A stretch of 44,023 nt of DNA from Chloroflexota bacterium (lineage in GTDB: Bacteria; Chloroflexota; Dehalococcoidia; Lucifugimonadales; UBA3495): assembly GCA_009840135.1 (NCBI GenBank), contig VXOH01000019.1, positions 1 through 44,023 on the forward strand, read 5' to 3'. Below the pieces are notes generated by a model that was given only the letters and a program-made list of their open reading frames with translations, searched no databases and was not told where the DNA came from. Positions 17,093 to 25,094 of the stretch are shown one piece after another. Made by a program: the position numbers and the translations under genes. Positions within the stretch are counted from its first letter, which is position 1. The number at the start of each line of letters is the position of its first letter.

Positions 17093-17248
17093 CCCACACC
17101 TCCACCCAACAGGTCAAAACCGAAGCCCTCACGCCGCGCCAGCCCCGATACTTTTCAAGAAGACAAGACCTTCGGTACCTGGCGGCAGCGCCTGGAGAGC
17201 GATGTAATTATAAGGCATGGGTCCGCCTGAACTCACGTGGCACCGGAA

Positions 17249-17361
17249 GCGTTTCAGTCCAGGTGGTTTCGTGGGTGAGGCCAGGGCAGACACATAGGTC
17301 TGCCCCAACACTTCGGTCCTGGACCACCCAAACCGGAAGGTTACCCGTGGTATTTGGAACG
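17249..17361. repeat. Second copy of the GGGCAGAC hairpin element
   Basis: It shares TTTCGTGGGTGAG, the identical central hairpin (GGGCAGAC, ACATAG, GTCTGCCC at 17284-17305), the CCACC right flank and a terminal TTGGAACG with 12400-12494. The left end is degenerate (GCGTTTCA). This element fills most of the 17093-17453 gap, in which I see no supportable gene. Confidence 0.7.
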
Positions 17362-17453
17362 TAAATTATGTGGTGGAGGCGCTTACAACAGGGCGCCCGG
17401 TTTAACGCCCACTTTATTCGCGCCTTTTCTTGTTGGTTCGTGGATGAAATAAG

Positions 17454-17789
17454 CTAGGCCGCCAGGGCGCTCATGCCGGTGGCCTCGGGTTCGGCCAGGG
17501 CTTCGCGGCAGCGCTGCAGGATGCGGAACACGGTGCGGACGGTTACCGAAAACCGCTCTGCCGCCTCTTCCATGGAGAGCCGTTCCTGCTGAACGGCATA
17601 CATCACCTGGAAATCCTTGGCCAGCCGGCGGTTGCGCTGGTACCAGGCCGGGTCGTCGTGCTTGCACCGGGGCAGGGGGCAGTTGAGGCAGGAATCGGAA
17701 GCCTCGCAGCCGGTATCCTCGTAATGGAAAAACTCGGGGGCAGCGTCATAGGTTTCAGCCGTCACGTCGAAAAACTGCGTCATTGTCAT
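17454..17789 (-). CDS. Cysteine-cluster HTH protein, putative regulator
   Basis: 111 residues from the ATG at 17789, behind CAGGTGAG; an upstream TTG at 17810 overlaps that site. The N-terminal part has four cysteines (28, 34, 37 and 42) in C-x6-C-x2-C-x4-C with CPLPRC, suited to zinc or an Fe-S cluster. A helix-turn-helix at about residues 72-93 (SMEEAAERFSVTVRTVFRIL) resembles sigma-factor region 4 or transposase-type HTH domains. Transcription starts from a near-consensus promoter embedded in repeated TAGAAC half-sites, which suggests autoregulation. It is a candidate redox- or metal-sensing regulator; the family name is unknown to me. Confidence 0.7.
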   Translation of the reverse strand: MTMTQFFDVTAETYDAAPEFFHYEDTGCEASDSCLNCPLPRCKHDDPAWYQRNRRLAKDFQVMYAVQQERLSMEEAAERFSVTVRTVFRILQRCREALAEPEATGMSALAA

Positions 17790-17816
17790 TTCACTCACCT
17801 GCTTGCACAAACGTTT

Positions 17817-17877
17817 GTTCTAATTGCAGGTTGAGTATAGAACGGCTGTTCTAAGGGTGTCAATATATTTTTAGAAC
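17817..17877 (-). promoter_or_regulatory. Promoter with four TAGAAC operator half-sites
   Basis: On the minus strand, TTGACA (17863-17858) and TATACT (17839-17834) are separated by 18 bases. TAGAAC half-sites occur at 17817-17822 (minus), 17838-17843 (plus), 17848-17853 (minus) and 17872-17877 (plus). The middle two form the palindrome AGAACGGCTGTTCT lying in the spacer and touching the -10 box. Center spacings are about 21, 10 and 24 bases, mostly near whole helical turns. GAAC-N4-GTTC also matches the Gram-positive LexA box type. The rest of the gap to 18166 shows nothing further. Confidence 0.78.
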
Positions 17878-18166
17878 ATATTTTTGGTTATTTTTCGGGT
17901 TTTTGATCAACATTGAAGTAGGCCCGACGCTGACCGGTTTGGACCGTCTTGGAAGATGACGTAACGGAAAGAAAATGTCGCCGTGAACCGCCTAAGGGCC
18001 TAAAATGTGTCTTGGAAACCGCCGCCCGGGACTAAAGGTGGATCACAGGAGCCAATTCAGGCCCTTCGACGCCGTCCAGGATGACCTATCCAAGAAGTAG
18101 AAAAGCCTGAAGTAGAAGTTAACCTGCCCACCAGGCGAGAGCAGGGATTATGAAGCGAGGCAGACA

Positions 18167-18946
18167 ATGACCGAATACGAAACCATGACCTACCACCGGG
18201 ACGGCCGCATCGGCTACGTCACCCTGAACCGCCCGCAGGCGCTGAACGCCGTCAACGACCAGTTTGAAGAGGAAATTGCGGAGGCGCTGCTGGAGTTTGA
18301 CATGGACGAGGAGGCCTGGGTGGCCATCATCCACGGCGAAGGGCGGGCCTTCTGCGCCGGGGCCGACATCAAGCAGCGCTTCGTGGAAATGACGCCCCGC
18401 CAGAGCGCCCTGCGCAGTCGGGGCACCAGCGCCGAGGGCTACCTGGCCCGCACCATCAACTGGAAGCCGGTCATAGCCGCCGTCCACGGCTACTGCCTGG
18501 GCGCCGGCCTCTCCCTGGCCGGCGAGTGCGACCTCATCGTGGCCTCCGAGGAGGCCCAGTTCGGCATAACCGAGACCCGCCGGGGACTGCCCGGGGCAAG
18601 GGTCTGGGCCAAGTGCAACGCATTCATGCCGTCCAAGATACTGTCGGAAATGGTCATCACCGGCGAACCGGTACCGGCGGCGGAGCTTTACCGCCTGGGC
18701 CTGATCAACCGCCTGGTCCCCACCGGCCAGCACCTGGAGGCGGCAAGGGAACTGGCGGACAAGGTCCTGCAGGCCCCGCCCCTGGCCTCGCGCTCGGGCG
18801 TCCGCCTGACCCGCCGCCAGTGGGTAATGGACCTGTACGACGCCGGCATGTACCTGCAGCCGCTGCAACTGCACAAGACGCAGGACTTCCAGGAGTCGGC
18901 CCGGGCGTTTGTGGAGAAAAGGCGGCCGGAGTATGGGGCTAGGTAG
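18167..18946 (+). CDS. Enoyl-CoA hydratase/isomerase family protein
   Basis: 259 residues of the crotonase fold. Present are NRPQALNAVN, the oxyanion-hole segments AFCAGADIK (61-69) and HGYCLGAGLSLAGECDL, and Glu136 in FGITETRRGLP. The first catalytic Glu of classical hydratases (in GGGCELA) is replaced here by Ser116 in GAGLSLA, so straightforward hydration of enoyl-CoA is doubtful; an isomerase, hydrolase or other crotonase-type activity is possible. GAGG lies near the ATG. No CoA partner gene is adjacent. Confidence 0.9.
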   Translation: MTEYETMTYHRDGRIGYVTLNRPQALNAVNDQFEEEIAEALLEFDMDEEAWVAIIHGEGRAFCAGADIKQRFVEMTPRQSALRSRGTSAEGYLARTINWKPVIAAVHGYCLGAGLSLAGECDLIVASEEAQFGITETRRGLPGARVWAKCNAFMPSKILSEMVITGEPVPAAELYRLGLINRLVPTGQHLEAARELADKVLQAPPLASRSGVRLTRRQWVMDLYDAGMYLQPLQLHKTQDFQESARAFVEKRRPEYGAR

Positions 18947-19072
18947 GGGGGAGGCGCTACGATGCCTGGGGTATTGTTGGTTGGAATTTCCACCTCTTTT
19001 AGACCCAAATGGCCGGCGTGAGTTACGATGCATTCCCTTTCGATTGGGTGACAAAGTCACAGCGAATGGCAG

Positions 19073-19624
19073 TCACGCAAAAATCTCTCCCACCGGCATT
19101 TTCCAGCCAGGCACCACTTCGCCCCCGTCCAGGGTATCCGATTCGTGAAGAACAACGGGGTCCTGGCCGGGGCGGTGGACGGTAGCAGTACGCTGGACCG
19201 GGTCAATGACGACCACCATTCGGCTGCCGGCCGCAAGGTAGTCGGCCACCTTCTCGGCCATAGGCCCGGAACGGTTACTGGGGGACAGTACTTCTATGGC
19301 CAGATCCGGCGCGCCCTGTACGAAACTCCGTCGCTGCCCGGGGGGCGACACCCGTTCCTGCCGGATGAAGGAAACGTCTGGCGCTCGAACCGTATCCGGG
19401 TCGGACTCCAACAGATAGCCCGTCTCGGCGATAATCACCCGGCCCAAGCCGTTGCGCCGCACGTAAGGTATCAAGTCGCCGGCGACGTTAGCCGATACCA
19501 GGCCGTGTTCTTCAAAACTTGGCGCCATCTTCCTGATTTCCCCCCGCACTAGCTCGTAGCGGTACCCGTCGTCAGGCATTTCCGCCAACTGCTGGGCCGT
19601 AACCCAGTTTTTCTTAGTTACCAT
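19073..19624 (-). CDS. Uma2-family PD-(D/E)XK nuclease-fold protein
   Basis: 183 residues from the ATG at 19624, which has AGGAG at good spacing; a GTG one codon earlier is less likely. Core motifs are MPDDGYRYELVRGEIRKMAP, VRAPDVSFIRQER, APDLAIEVLSPSNR with the Lys in EKVADYLAAG, and the ending GWKMPVGEIFA. Compared with 5706 and 11772 it is the most divergent of the three closely related copies, with an altered segment after the first 40 residues. It is divergent from the ThDP enzyme gene. Confidence 0.9.
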   Translation of the reverse strand: MVTKKNWVTAQQLAEMPDDGYRYELVRGEIRKMAPSFEEHGLVSANVAGDLIPYVRRNGLGRVIIAETGYLLESDPDTVRAPDVSFIRQERVSPPGQRRSFVQGAPDLAIEVLSPSNRSGPMAEKVADYLAAGSRMVVVIDPVQRTATVHRPGQDPVVLHESDTLDGGEVVPGWKMPVGEIFA

Positions 19625-19809
19625 CACCGTCTCCTAGATTCGCTAAGGCCTGGATTGCCGGGGTTGATGGCAAGATATGGTACATCCCGTTAGGCTTCTC
19701 CGTCGCCCTGTCTGGACAACGGTACTTGTATGCTAAACTAGCGCGGACAACGGTCCCAGTCAACCCAGTATACTTCACCACCCAAACCCCCCAAAAAGGA
19801 GCAACCCCC

Positions 19810-21486
19810 ATGGCACAAATGGCAGCCGGACTCGCCATCGTTGAGGCTTTGAAGGCCGAAGGCGTGGACCATATTTTTGGACTGGTGGGCACCACCACCA
19901 ACAGCATCGTCACCGAGCTTTACGGGCGGGACGACATCCGCTTTATTGATACCCGCCACGAGGAGGGCGCCGCCTTCATGGCCTACGGCTACTCCAAGGC
20001 CTCGGGCAAACCCTCCGCCTGCGTCACCACCTCCGGCCCGGGCACCATCAACCTGGCCACCGGCATATCGCTGGCCTACAAGGGCCGCGCGCCGGTCATC
20101 GCCATCGCCGGCAACACCGCCCAGGAGTACACCTACCGCGACGGCGCCCAGGAATTCGACCTGGTCAACACCTTCAAGTCCATCACCCAGATGTCGCTGC
20201 AGGTCAACCAGGCCGAGCGCATTCCCGAGATGCTGCACTACGCCTTCCGCGCCGCCATGTACGGCAAGAAGGGCCCGGTGCTGCTGGACATCCCCCGCGA
20301 CCTGATTGACGGCCAAACCATCGAGTGGGATGTGGAAGCCCCGGGCACCTACCGGCCCGTGGCCGACCGCACCGCCGGCGACGCCCAGGCGATTGCGCAG
20401 GCGGCGGCCTTGCTGGCCCAGGCCCAAAGGCCCCTGATCCTGGCTGGCGGCGGCATCGTGGACTCCGAGTCCACCGACTTCGCCGTGGCCCTGGCGGAAC
20501 GGCTGGACATGGCGGTGGTGCCCTCCTACGGGCACAACGACGCCTTCCCCAACAGCCACCGGCTTTACGTGGGACCCCCGGGCGGTCGGGGCGCCTCTGA
20601 AGCATTGGAAGCCATGAACCGCGCCGACGTCATCCTCGCGCTAGGCACCCGCATCAACCAGGGCAGCACCGGCTGGGACTACAGCGTCATCAACCCGGAG
20701 ACAAAGATAATCCAGGTGGACATTGACCCCAGGGAGATTGGCCGCAACTACCCGCTGGCCGTGGGTATCGTCGGCGACGCGGGGGCCGTGGCCCAGCAGC
20801 TTACCGATGCCCTGTCGCAGCAGTTCCCCGAGGGACGGGCCAACCCGGAGTGGACCGCCGCAATTACGGAGTTAAAGAACCGTCGCCGCGCCCGCCTGGA
20901 AGCCGAGGCCCAGCTGGGCGGCGACCCCATGATGCCCCAGCGCGTATTCAGCGAACTGAACAAGGTGCTGCCGCAGGACTGCATGGTGACTATTGACGCC
21001 GGCGTGGCCCCGGGCCTGTCGTATGACCGCATCAGCTACGAACTGCCCCGGACCATGTTCAACTACGCCGGCCAGGGCGGCCTGGGCATGGGCCTGGGCG
21101 TGGGTCTCGGCACCAAGCTGGGTCGCCCCGACCGTCCCGCCATCAGCCTGCAGGGTGACGGGGGCTTTCTCTACACCTCCCAGGAACTGAACACCGCCGT
21201 GCGCAAGAACATCCCGCTGGTCAGCATTGTGCTGAACAATGGGTGCCACGGCGCGGAGAAGGCGCAGCAGCAGCGCTTCTACGACCAGAAGTACATCGGC
21301 GTGGACCTGGAGAACCCCCGCTTCGACCGGCTGGCCGAGGTGTACGGGGCCAAAGGCTACTACGTGGAACGCCCGGAGGACGTGGCCGACACGGTGCGGG
21401 AAGCCCTCGCCCTGGACGGCCCCAGCGTGGTGGAAATTCCGGTGGCGGAGTACTTCCCGCCGGGGGCTTCGTTGCCCAGGGGCTAG
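19810..21486 (+). CDS. Thiamine-diphosphate-dependent enzyme (acetolactate synthase-like)
   Basis: 558 residues from the ATG at 19810, with AAGGAG upstream; a longer frame upstream lacks support. The N-terminal ThDP-binding pyrimidine domain has the activating Glu51 in RHEEGAAFMAYG, and SGPGTINLATG follows. The central domain contains LILAGGGI. The C-terminal domain carries the ThDP/Mg motif GDGGFLYTSQELNTAV ending in NN. This fits the acetolactate synthase / oxalyl-CoA decarboxylase / benzoylformate decarboxylase superfamily. No small regulatory subunit (ilvN) is adjacent, so a catabolic decarboxylase or lyase is more likely than valine biosynthesis. Confidence 0.9.
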   Translation: MAQMAAGLAIVEALKAEGVDHIFGLVGTTTNSIVTELYGRDDIRFIDTRHEEGAAFMAYGYSKASGKPSACVTTSGPGTINLATGISLAYKGRAPVIAIAGNTAQEYTYRDGAQEFDLVNTFKSITQMSLQVNQAERIPEMLHYAFRAAMYGKKGPVLLDIPRDLIDGQTIEWDVEAPGTYRPVADRTAGDAQAIAQAAALLAQAQRPLILAGGGIVDSESTDFAVALAERLDMAVVPSYGHNDAFPNSHRLYVGPPGGRGASEALEAMNRADVILALGTRINQGSTGWDYSVINPETKIIQVDIDPREIGRNYPLAVGIVGDAGAVAQQLTDALSQQFPEGRANPEWTAAITELKNRRRARLEAEAQLGGDPMMPQRVFSELNKVLPQDCMVTIDAGVAPGLSYDRISYELPRTMFNYAGQGGLGMGLGVGLGTKLGRPDRPAISLQGDGGFLYTSQELNTAVRKNIPLVSIVLNNGCHGAEKAQQQRFYDQKYIGVDLENPRFDRLAEVYGAKGYYVERPEDVADTVREALALDGPSVVEIPVAEYFPPGASLPRG

Positions 21487-21508
21487 GGGTCAAACATCGG
21501 TGACACCG

Positions 21509-21539
21509 GTAGGGGCGGCCCTTGTGGCCGCCCTTTTTC
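21509..21539 (+). terminator. Terminator formed by a GTAGGGGC-family hairpin
   Basis: Stem GGGCGGCC (21513-21520), loop CTTGT, GGCCGCCC (21526-21533), then TTTTTC. The unit starts with GTAGGGGC and belongs to the same family as 28810-28876. It follows the ThDP gene directly and probably terminates it. Confidence 0.85.
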
Positions 21540-21715
21540 GATTTCCCGTTCCGATTCTCCGGGCAGACCATCCCGCTCGTGCCGAGCCTATGGAGAATCA
21601 ACCTGCTCCTTGAAGGAGCAGGGCCGTGGTGAGGGCTATAACCTGACCCCCCCAATTATTTTGGTTGCCCTCGGCTGAATTGACCCTCCAGTACAAGCCG
21701 GATACCATCACAGCC

Positions 21716-22936
21716 ATGATCGACCCTGCATCGTCCCCCGATGTTGGACCCGCTAACAGGCCACGCCGCCCCTTCTATGGTTGGTGGATTCTCGTAGTCT
21801 GTTGCTTGCTGGCGGTACTCGGCGGCGCCGCTACGTACAACAGCGCTTTGTTCGTAGTCCCCATGCGCGATGACCTCGACTTTAGGGCCGGCTCCGCCGC
21901 AATAATATTCTTGTACGCCACAGCATTCGCGGCGGTGGCCGGTCTCCTGGTGGGTTGGCTGGCAGACCGGTTCGGAGCCCGTCCGCTGGTCCTTTTCGGG
22001 GGATTTGCCGCCGCCGGTGGGTTGCTCTTGGCTTCACCGGCGAACAGTCACTGGCATTTCCTCGTAACCTTCGCCATTGCGTTCGCCGGAGCGACGGTGG
22101 GGTTCAGTATGATAACCCTGCTGTCCACGGTAAACCGGTGGTTTATCCGTCGCCGGCCTGTGGCCATGGCCACGCTGTTGACTATGTTCTCTCTAGGCCC
22201 CGCCTGCGTTCCCCTCCTGGTGGCCTGGGGAATGAGCGGTGTGGGTTGGCGAAATACCCTTCTGGGCCTGGGTGTTTTTCTCTGTATCCTTACCGTCGTC
22301 GCGTGCCTGGTGCTGCGGAACCGCCCGGAGGACATGAGCCTCCAGCCGGACGGCGACGCGTCGCCCCCCAGCATCCCGGAATTCAGGGTACGGGATGCCC
22401 TGCGTACCGGCCCTTTCTGGGCTATGGTGCTGGGCGGGGTAGTCCTGAACGACTCAACCCAATCCGCCGTAGAGGCCTTCTCCCCAATATTGACAGCTGT
22501 CATGGCCGCGCTGGCGATTCTCTTGACCTTCGTGCTGGGAGTTACAGCGGTCTGGATTCCGCCGCGAAAAATCTTGTCCGGCGTTTTTATTGCCGGCGCT
22601 ATGGGGCACCTGGCCTGGCTGGTTCTGAATAATGAGGTTGGAACGGTTGGATTTTTGTCTGGGAATGCTCTGGTCCAAGGAGGGAGCGCGGTGTATTGGA
22701 TAATGGCCGGCGACTATTTCGGGCGACAACGGTTCGCCAGCCTCATGGGGGTTCTGATTTTCTTTCGTGCGGTGGGCTCCATTATTCCCGGGATCATCGG
22801 GGCATTGCTGGACCAAATGGGATACCGCGAATTTTCCCTGGTCTTCTACATCCTCTTCTACGTCGCCGTGGCCTTGATCATTTGGGCCTCCACCAGGCCG
22901 TTGCGTCTCCTTCCGGCTGCCAACTTGGCGGAGTAA
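21716..22936 (+). CDS. MFS transporter (OFA/monocarboxylate-like)
   Basis: 406 residues from the ATG at 21716; a TTG at 21665 would add 17 hydrophilic residues. About 12 hydrophobic segments are present, opening with FYGWWILVVCCLLAVLGG, a start seen in oxalate/formate antiporter-like and monocarboxylate MFS proteins. The loop signature LADRFGARP follows helix 2. TTGACC at 21680 and TACCAT at 21703 would put transcription almost at the ATG, so a leaderless message is possible. It follows a ThDP decarboxylase-type enzyme, which fits transport of an organic acid; this is inference. Confidence 0.85.
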   Translation: MIDPASSPDVGPANRPRRPFYGWWILVVCCLLAVLGGAATYNSALFVVPMRDDLDFRAGSAAIIFLYATAFAAVAGLLVGWLADRFGARPLVLFGGFAAAGGLLLASPANSHWHFLVTFAIAFAGATVGFSMITLLSTVNRWFIRRRPVAMATLLTMFSLGPACVPLLVAWGMSGVGWRNTLLGLGVFLCILTVVACLVLRNRPEDMSLQPDGDASPPSIPEFRVRDALRTGPFWAMVLGGVVLNDSTQSAVEAFSPILTAVMAALAILLTFVLGVTAVWIPPRKILSGVFIAGAMGHLAWLVLNNEVGTVGFLSGNALVQGGSAVYWIMAGDYFGRQRFASLMGVLIFFRAVGSIIPGIIGALLDQMGYREFSLVFYILFYVAVALIIWASTRPLRLLPAANLAE

Positions 22937-23143
22937 CAAGGGTAAATGACCCGGAGTACGTTAGCGCGCGTAAATTAGGCCTCTTAGTCGCCGTATCGCA
23001 ATTTTGCAATTCCACCGAGTCCCGCTCACCCTTAGCCTGTAACTGACAAAGGGCCCTTCCTGGTTTCTCGTTGGCATTTTCAATTGACTGACACTCCGCC
23101 CTTGACGTTCCGTGTGACCCATTTTTAGCGTTAATAGTCCCAG

Positions 23144-23175
23144 GGCCGACCTGTGCCAGGGTCGGTCTTTTTTTT
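23144..23175 (+). terminator. Stem-loop and U-tract ahead of the phage genes
   Basis: CCGACC (23146-23151) pairs with GGTCGG (23160-23165), with extra pairs outside, followed by eight T (23168-23175). It ends 30 bases before the zinc-ribbon start. No gene lies just upstream, so it could be an attenuator in a leader RNA or insulation against read-through into the phage genes. The 22937-23206 gap holds no other supported feature. Confidence 0.7.
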
Positions 23176-23206
23176 GGGGGGACACAATACTCAGGGAGGT
23201 AATCTG

Positions 23207-23686
23207 TTGCTTTGTCAACTGCAATGTCGCCGCTGTTACTCCGGACAACTGAGAAAACTGACCGTGATTCATCCGCAGGACAATCCTGTCTATCGCTGCC
23301 TGGAGTGTGGCTTCCTATTCAGCCCCGTCCACGCCAAGGGACAGGAGACGGACTCGTCACGCGGGGGACAGGACCCGTCAGGCGTAAAGGTCTGGAGGCC
23401 GAAAAGGAATTACAGGGCCTGCCCCTGTCCGAGACCGGTGGCGCCGTCAATGCCGAGGATGGCCCGTACATATCGCCCACGGACTTTGCCCGGGACGTGC
23501 TGCAGGTGGAGCTTTGGAAAAAACAGGAGGAGGTGCTTTCCGCATTGCCGGAGCACCGCCGGGTTGCCGTCAAGTCGGGCAACGGGCTGGGCAAGGGTTT
23601 CAGCGCGGCGGTGGCCGTTTTGTGGTACCTGCATACCCACAATCCGGCCATCGTCCTCAGTACCGCGCCCACATTCCGGCAGGTGA
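23207..23686 (+). CDS. Zinc-ribbon reading frame overlapping the terminase start
   Basis: From TTG 23207, behind GGGAGGT, the frame encodes a zinc ribbon: CQLQCRRCYSG with CRRC, then about 20 residues, then YRCLECGFLFSP with CLEC. Coding signal stops near 23400, after which the sequence is clearly the terminase in a frame shifted by -1, yet no stop occurs until 23686. Either a short zinc-ribbon protein overlaps the terminase, or zinc ribbon and terminase were one protein separated by a frameshift. A run of five G at 23363-23367 is a likely slip or error site. Confidence 0.5.
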   Translation: MLCQLQCRRCYSGQLRKLTVIHPQDNPVYRCLECGFLFSPVHAKGQETDSSRGGQDPSGVKVWRPKRNYRACPCPRPVAPSMPRMARTYRPRTLPGTCCRWSFGKNRRRCFPHCRSTAGLPSSRATGWARVSARRWPFCGTCIPTIRPSSSVPRPHSGR

Positions 23687-24951
23687 GGCACATCCTGTGG
23701 CGGCAGATTCACGTCCTGCACCGGCGGGCTCCCGACGTGCTCCAGGGCAAGCTGCTGGATACCCGCTGGGAACTGGCGGAAGACCGATACGCCATGGGGC
23801 TGTCCGCCGATTCCGCGGACCAGTTCCAGGGTTTCCACAGTCCCCACATGCTGATAGTGGTGGACGAGGCGGAAGGCGTGGACGATGCCATTTACGAGGC
23901 GATTGACTCGGTTATGACCTCCGATGGTTCAAGGTTGCTGCTCATCGGCAACCCCACCACTACGTCGGGCGTCTTCCGGCGGGCGTTCCACGAGGAGCGG
24001 AGCATCTATCATTGCATAACCATCTCCGCCATGGAGAGCCCCAACGTGACCGAAAAGAAGGTGAAATATCCCGGGTTGACCACCATCCGCTGGGTGGATG
24101 AACGGCGGGAAATATGGGGCGAGGATAATCCCCTCTTCCGGGCGCGGGTTCTGGGTGAATTCCCCGACCACACGCCCGACACCTTGATACGCCTTTCCGA
24201 CGTGGAAGCCGCCGTTGAGCGGTGGAAGGCGCTGCCGGCCCCTGTTGACAGGAGAGCGCCTGTCGCGCTGCCCGACCCCGCCCATCCTGATGCCACAGAT
24301 TCCGGCGCGGCGGGAGACTCGGCTTGGGCCGGGCCGGTCGAAGGGCGGCCGGAAAGAGGCCTCGCTCGCACGGATTCAATGCCGATGCCCGCCGGCCCCA
24401 ACCTGGCGGTATCGGGGGACGGCGAGGTTGCGTTATCGGTGGACGTGGCCCGCTACGGTTCGGACCAGAGCGTCATATTGCGGCGGCGCGGAAGCCAGGT
24501 GGAGGAAATCCGGACCTTCAACGGCATGGATACCATGGAGCTGGCCGGTTGGGTCGCCGCCGCTATTCGAGAGTTTCAACCCGCCCAGACCTGCATTGAT
24601 GAGGTGGGCGTGGGCGCCGGAGTGGTGGACCGGCTTCGGGAGCAAGGCTACGGCGTGCGGGGAGTGAACGTGGCCCATTCGGCCCGACAGAAGGGCGTGT
24701 TCGCCAACATGCGCGCCGAAGGCTATTGGAAGCTTCGGGACCTGTTCGCCGCCGGCGATATCGCCATACCGGGGGACCAACGCCTGCTGGGCGAACTGGC
24801 GGCCCTGCGGTACAGCTTCGACAGTCTGGGCCGGATCCTGATGGAATCCAAGGAAGACATGCGCAAGCGGGGCGTCCCCTCTCCCGACCGGGCCGATGCC
24901 CTGATGCTGGCCTTCGTTACACCGGTGACCCGCCCGAGAATCTGGACGTAA
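23212..24951 (+). CDS. Phage large terminase-like protein
   Basis: Up to 579 residues; the start is uncertain because the first 75 codons overlap the zinc-ribbon frame. The convincing homology begins at YISPTDFARDVLQVELW. The ATPase has an altered Walker A, SGNGLGKG at 122-129, where the usual Thr/Ser after Lys is Gly, and Walker B LIVVDEAEG at 214-222. The RNase H-like nuclease shows ALSVDVARYGSDQSV near 405, IDEVGVGAG and PDRADALMLAF. A low-complexity Ala/Gly/Pro/Arg stretch at about 340-395 separates the two domains. Packaging motors of this type load DNA into heads; here only the portal accompanies it, so it is probably a remnant. Confidence 0.88.
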   Translation: MSTAMSPLLLRTTEKTDRDSSAGQSCLSLPGVWLPIQPRPRQGTGDGLVTRGTGPVRRKGLEAEKELQGLPLSETGGAVNAEDGPYISPTDFARDVLQVELWKKQEEVLSALPEHRRVAVKSGNGLGKGFSAAVAVLWYLHTHNPAIVLSTAPTFRQVRHILWRQIHVLHRRAPDVLQGKLLDTRWELAEDRYAMGLSADSADQFQGFHSPHMLIVVDEAEGVDDAIYEAIDSVMTSDGSRLLLIGNPTTTSGVFRRAFHEERSIYHCITISAMESPNVTEKKVKYPGLTTIRWVDERREIWGEDNPLFRARVLGEFPDHTPDTLIRLSDVEAAVERWKALPAPVDRRAPVALPDPAHPDATDSGAAGDSAWAGPVEGRPERGLARTDSMPMPAGPNLAVSGDGEVALSVDVARYGSDQSVILRRRGSQVEEIRTFNGMDTMELAGWVAAAIREFQPAQTCIDEVGVGAGVVDRLREQGYGVRGVNVAHSARQKGVFANMRAEGYWKLRDLFAAGDIAIPGDQRLLGELAALRYSFDSLGRILMESKEDMRKRGVPSPDRADALMLAFVTPVTRPRIWT

Positions 24952-25094
24952 CTGGGCGAAGGGCGGGAAAGATCAGGACTCTCAGGGACAGGGAGGGCAG
25001 GAGAAAAGGGACAAGTAAAACCCCCGCCTACCCTGTCCCGGAAATATACGACCAAATCAAACAAACAGATTGACCTGGATGGAGGGAGAAATAC

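Noticed and set aside
17129-17311. 60-codon minus frame in the gap after the lipoprotein start
   Set aside because: It overlaps a palindromic element, has no ribosome site, and shows no recognisable pattern.
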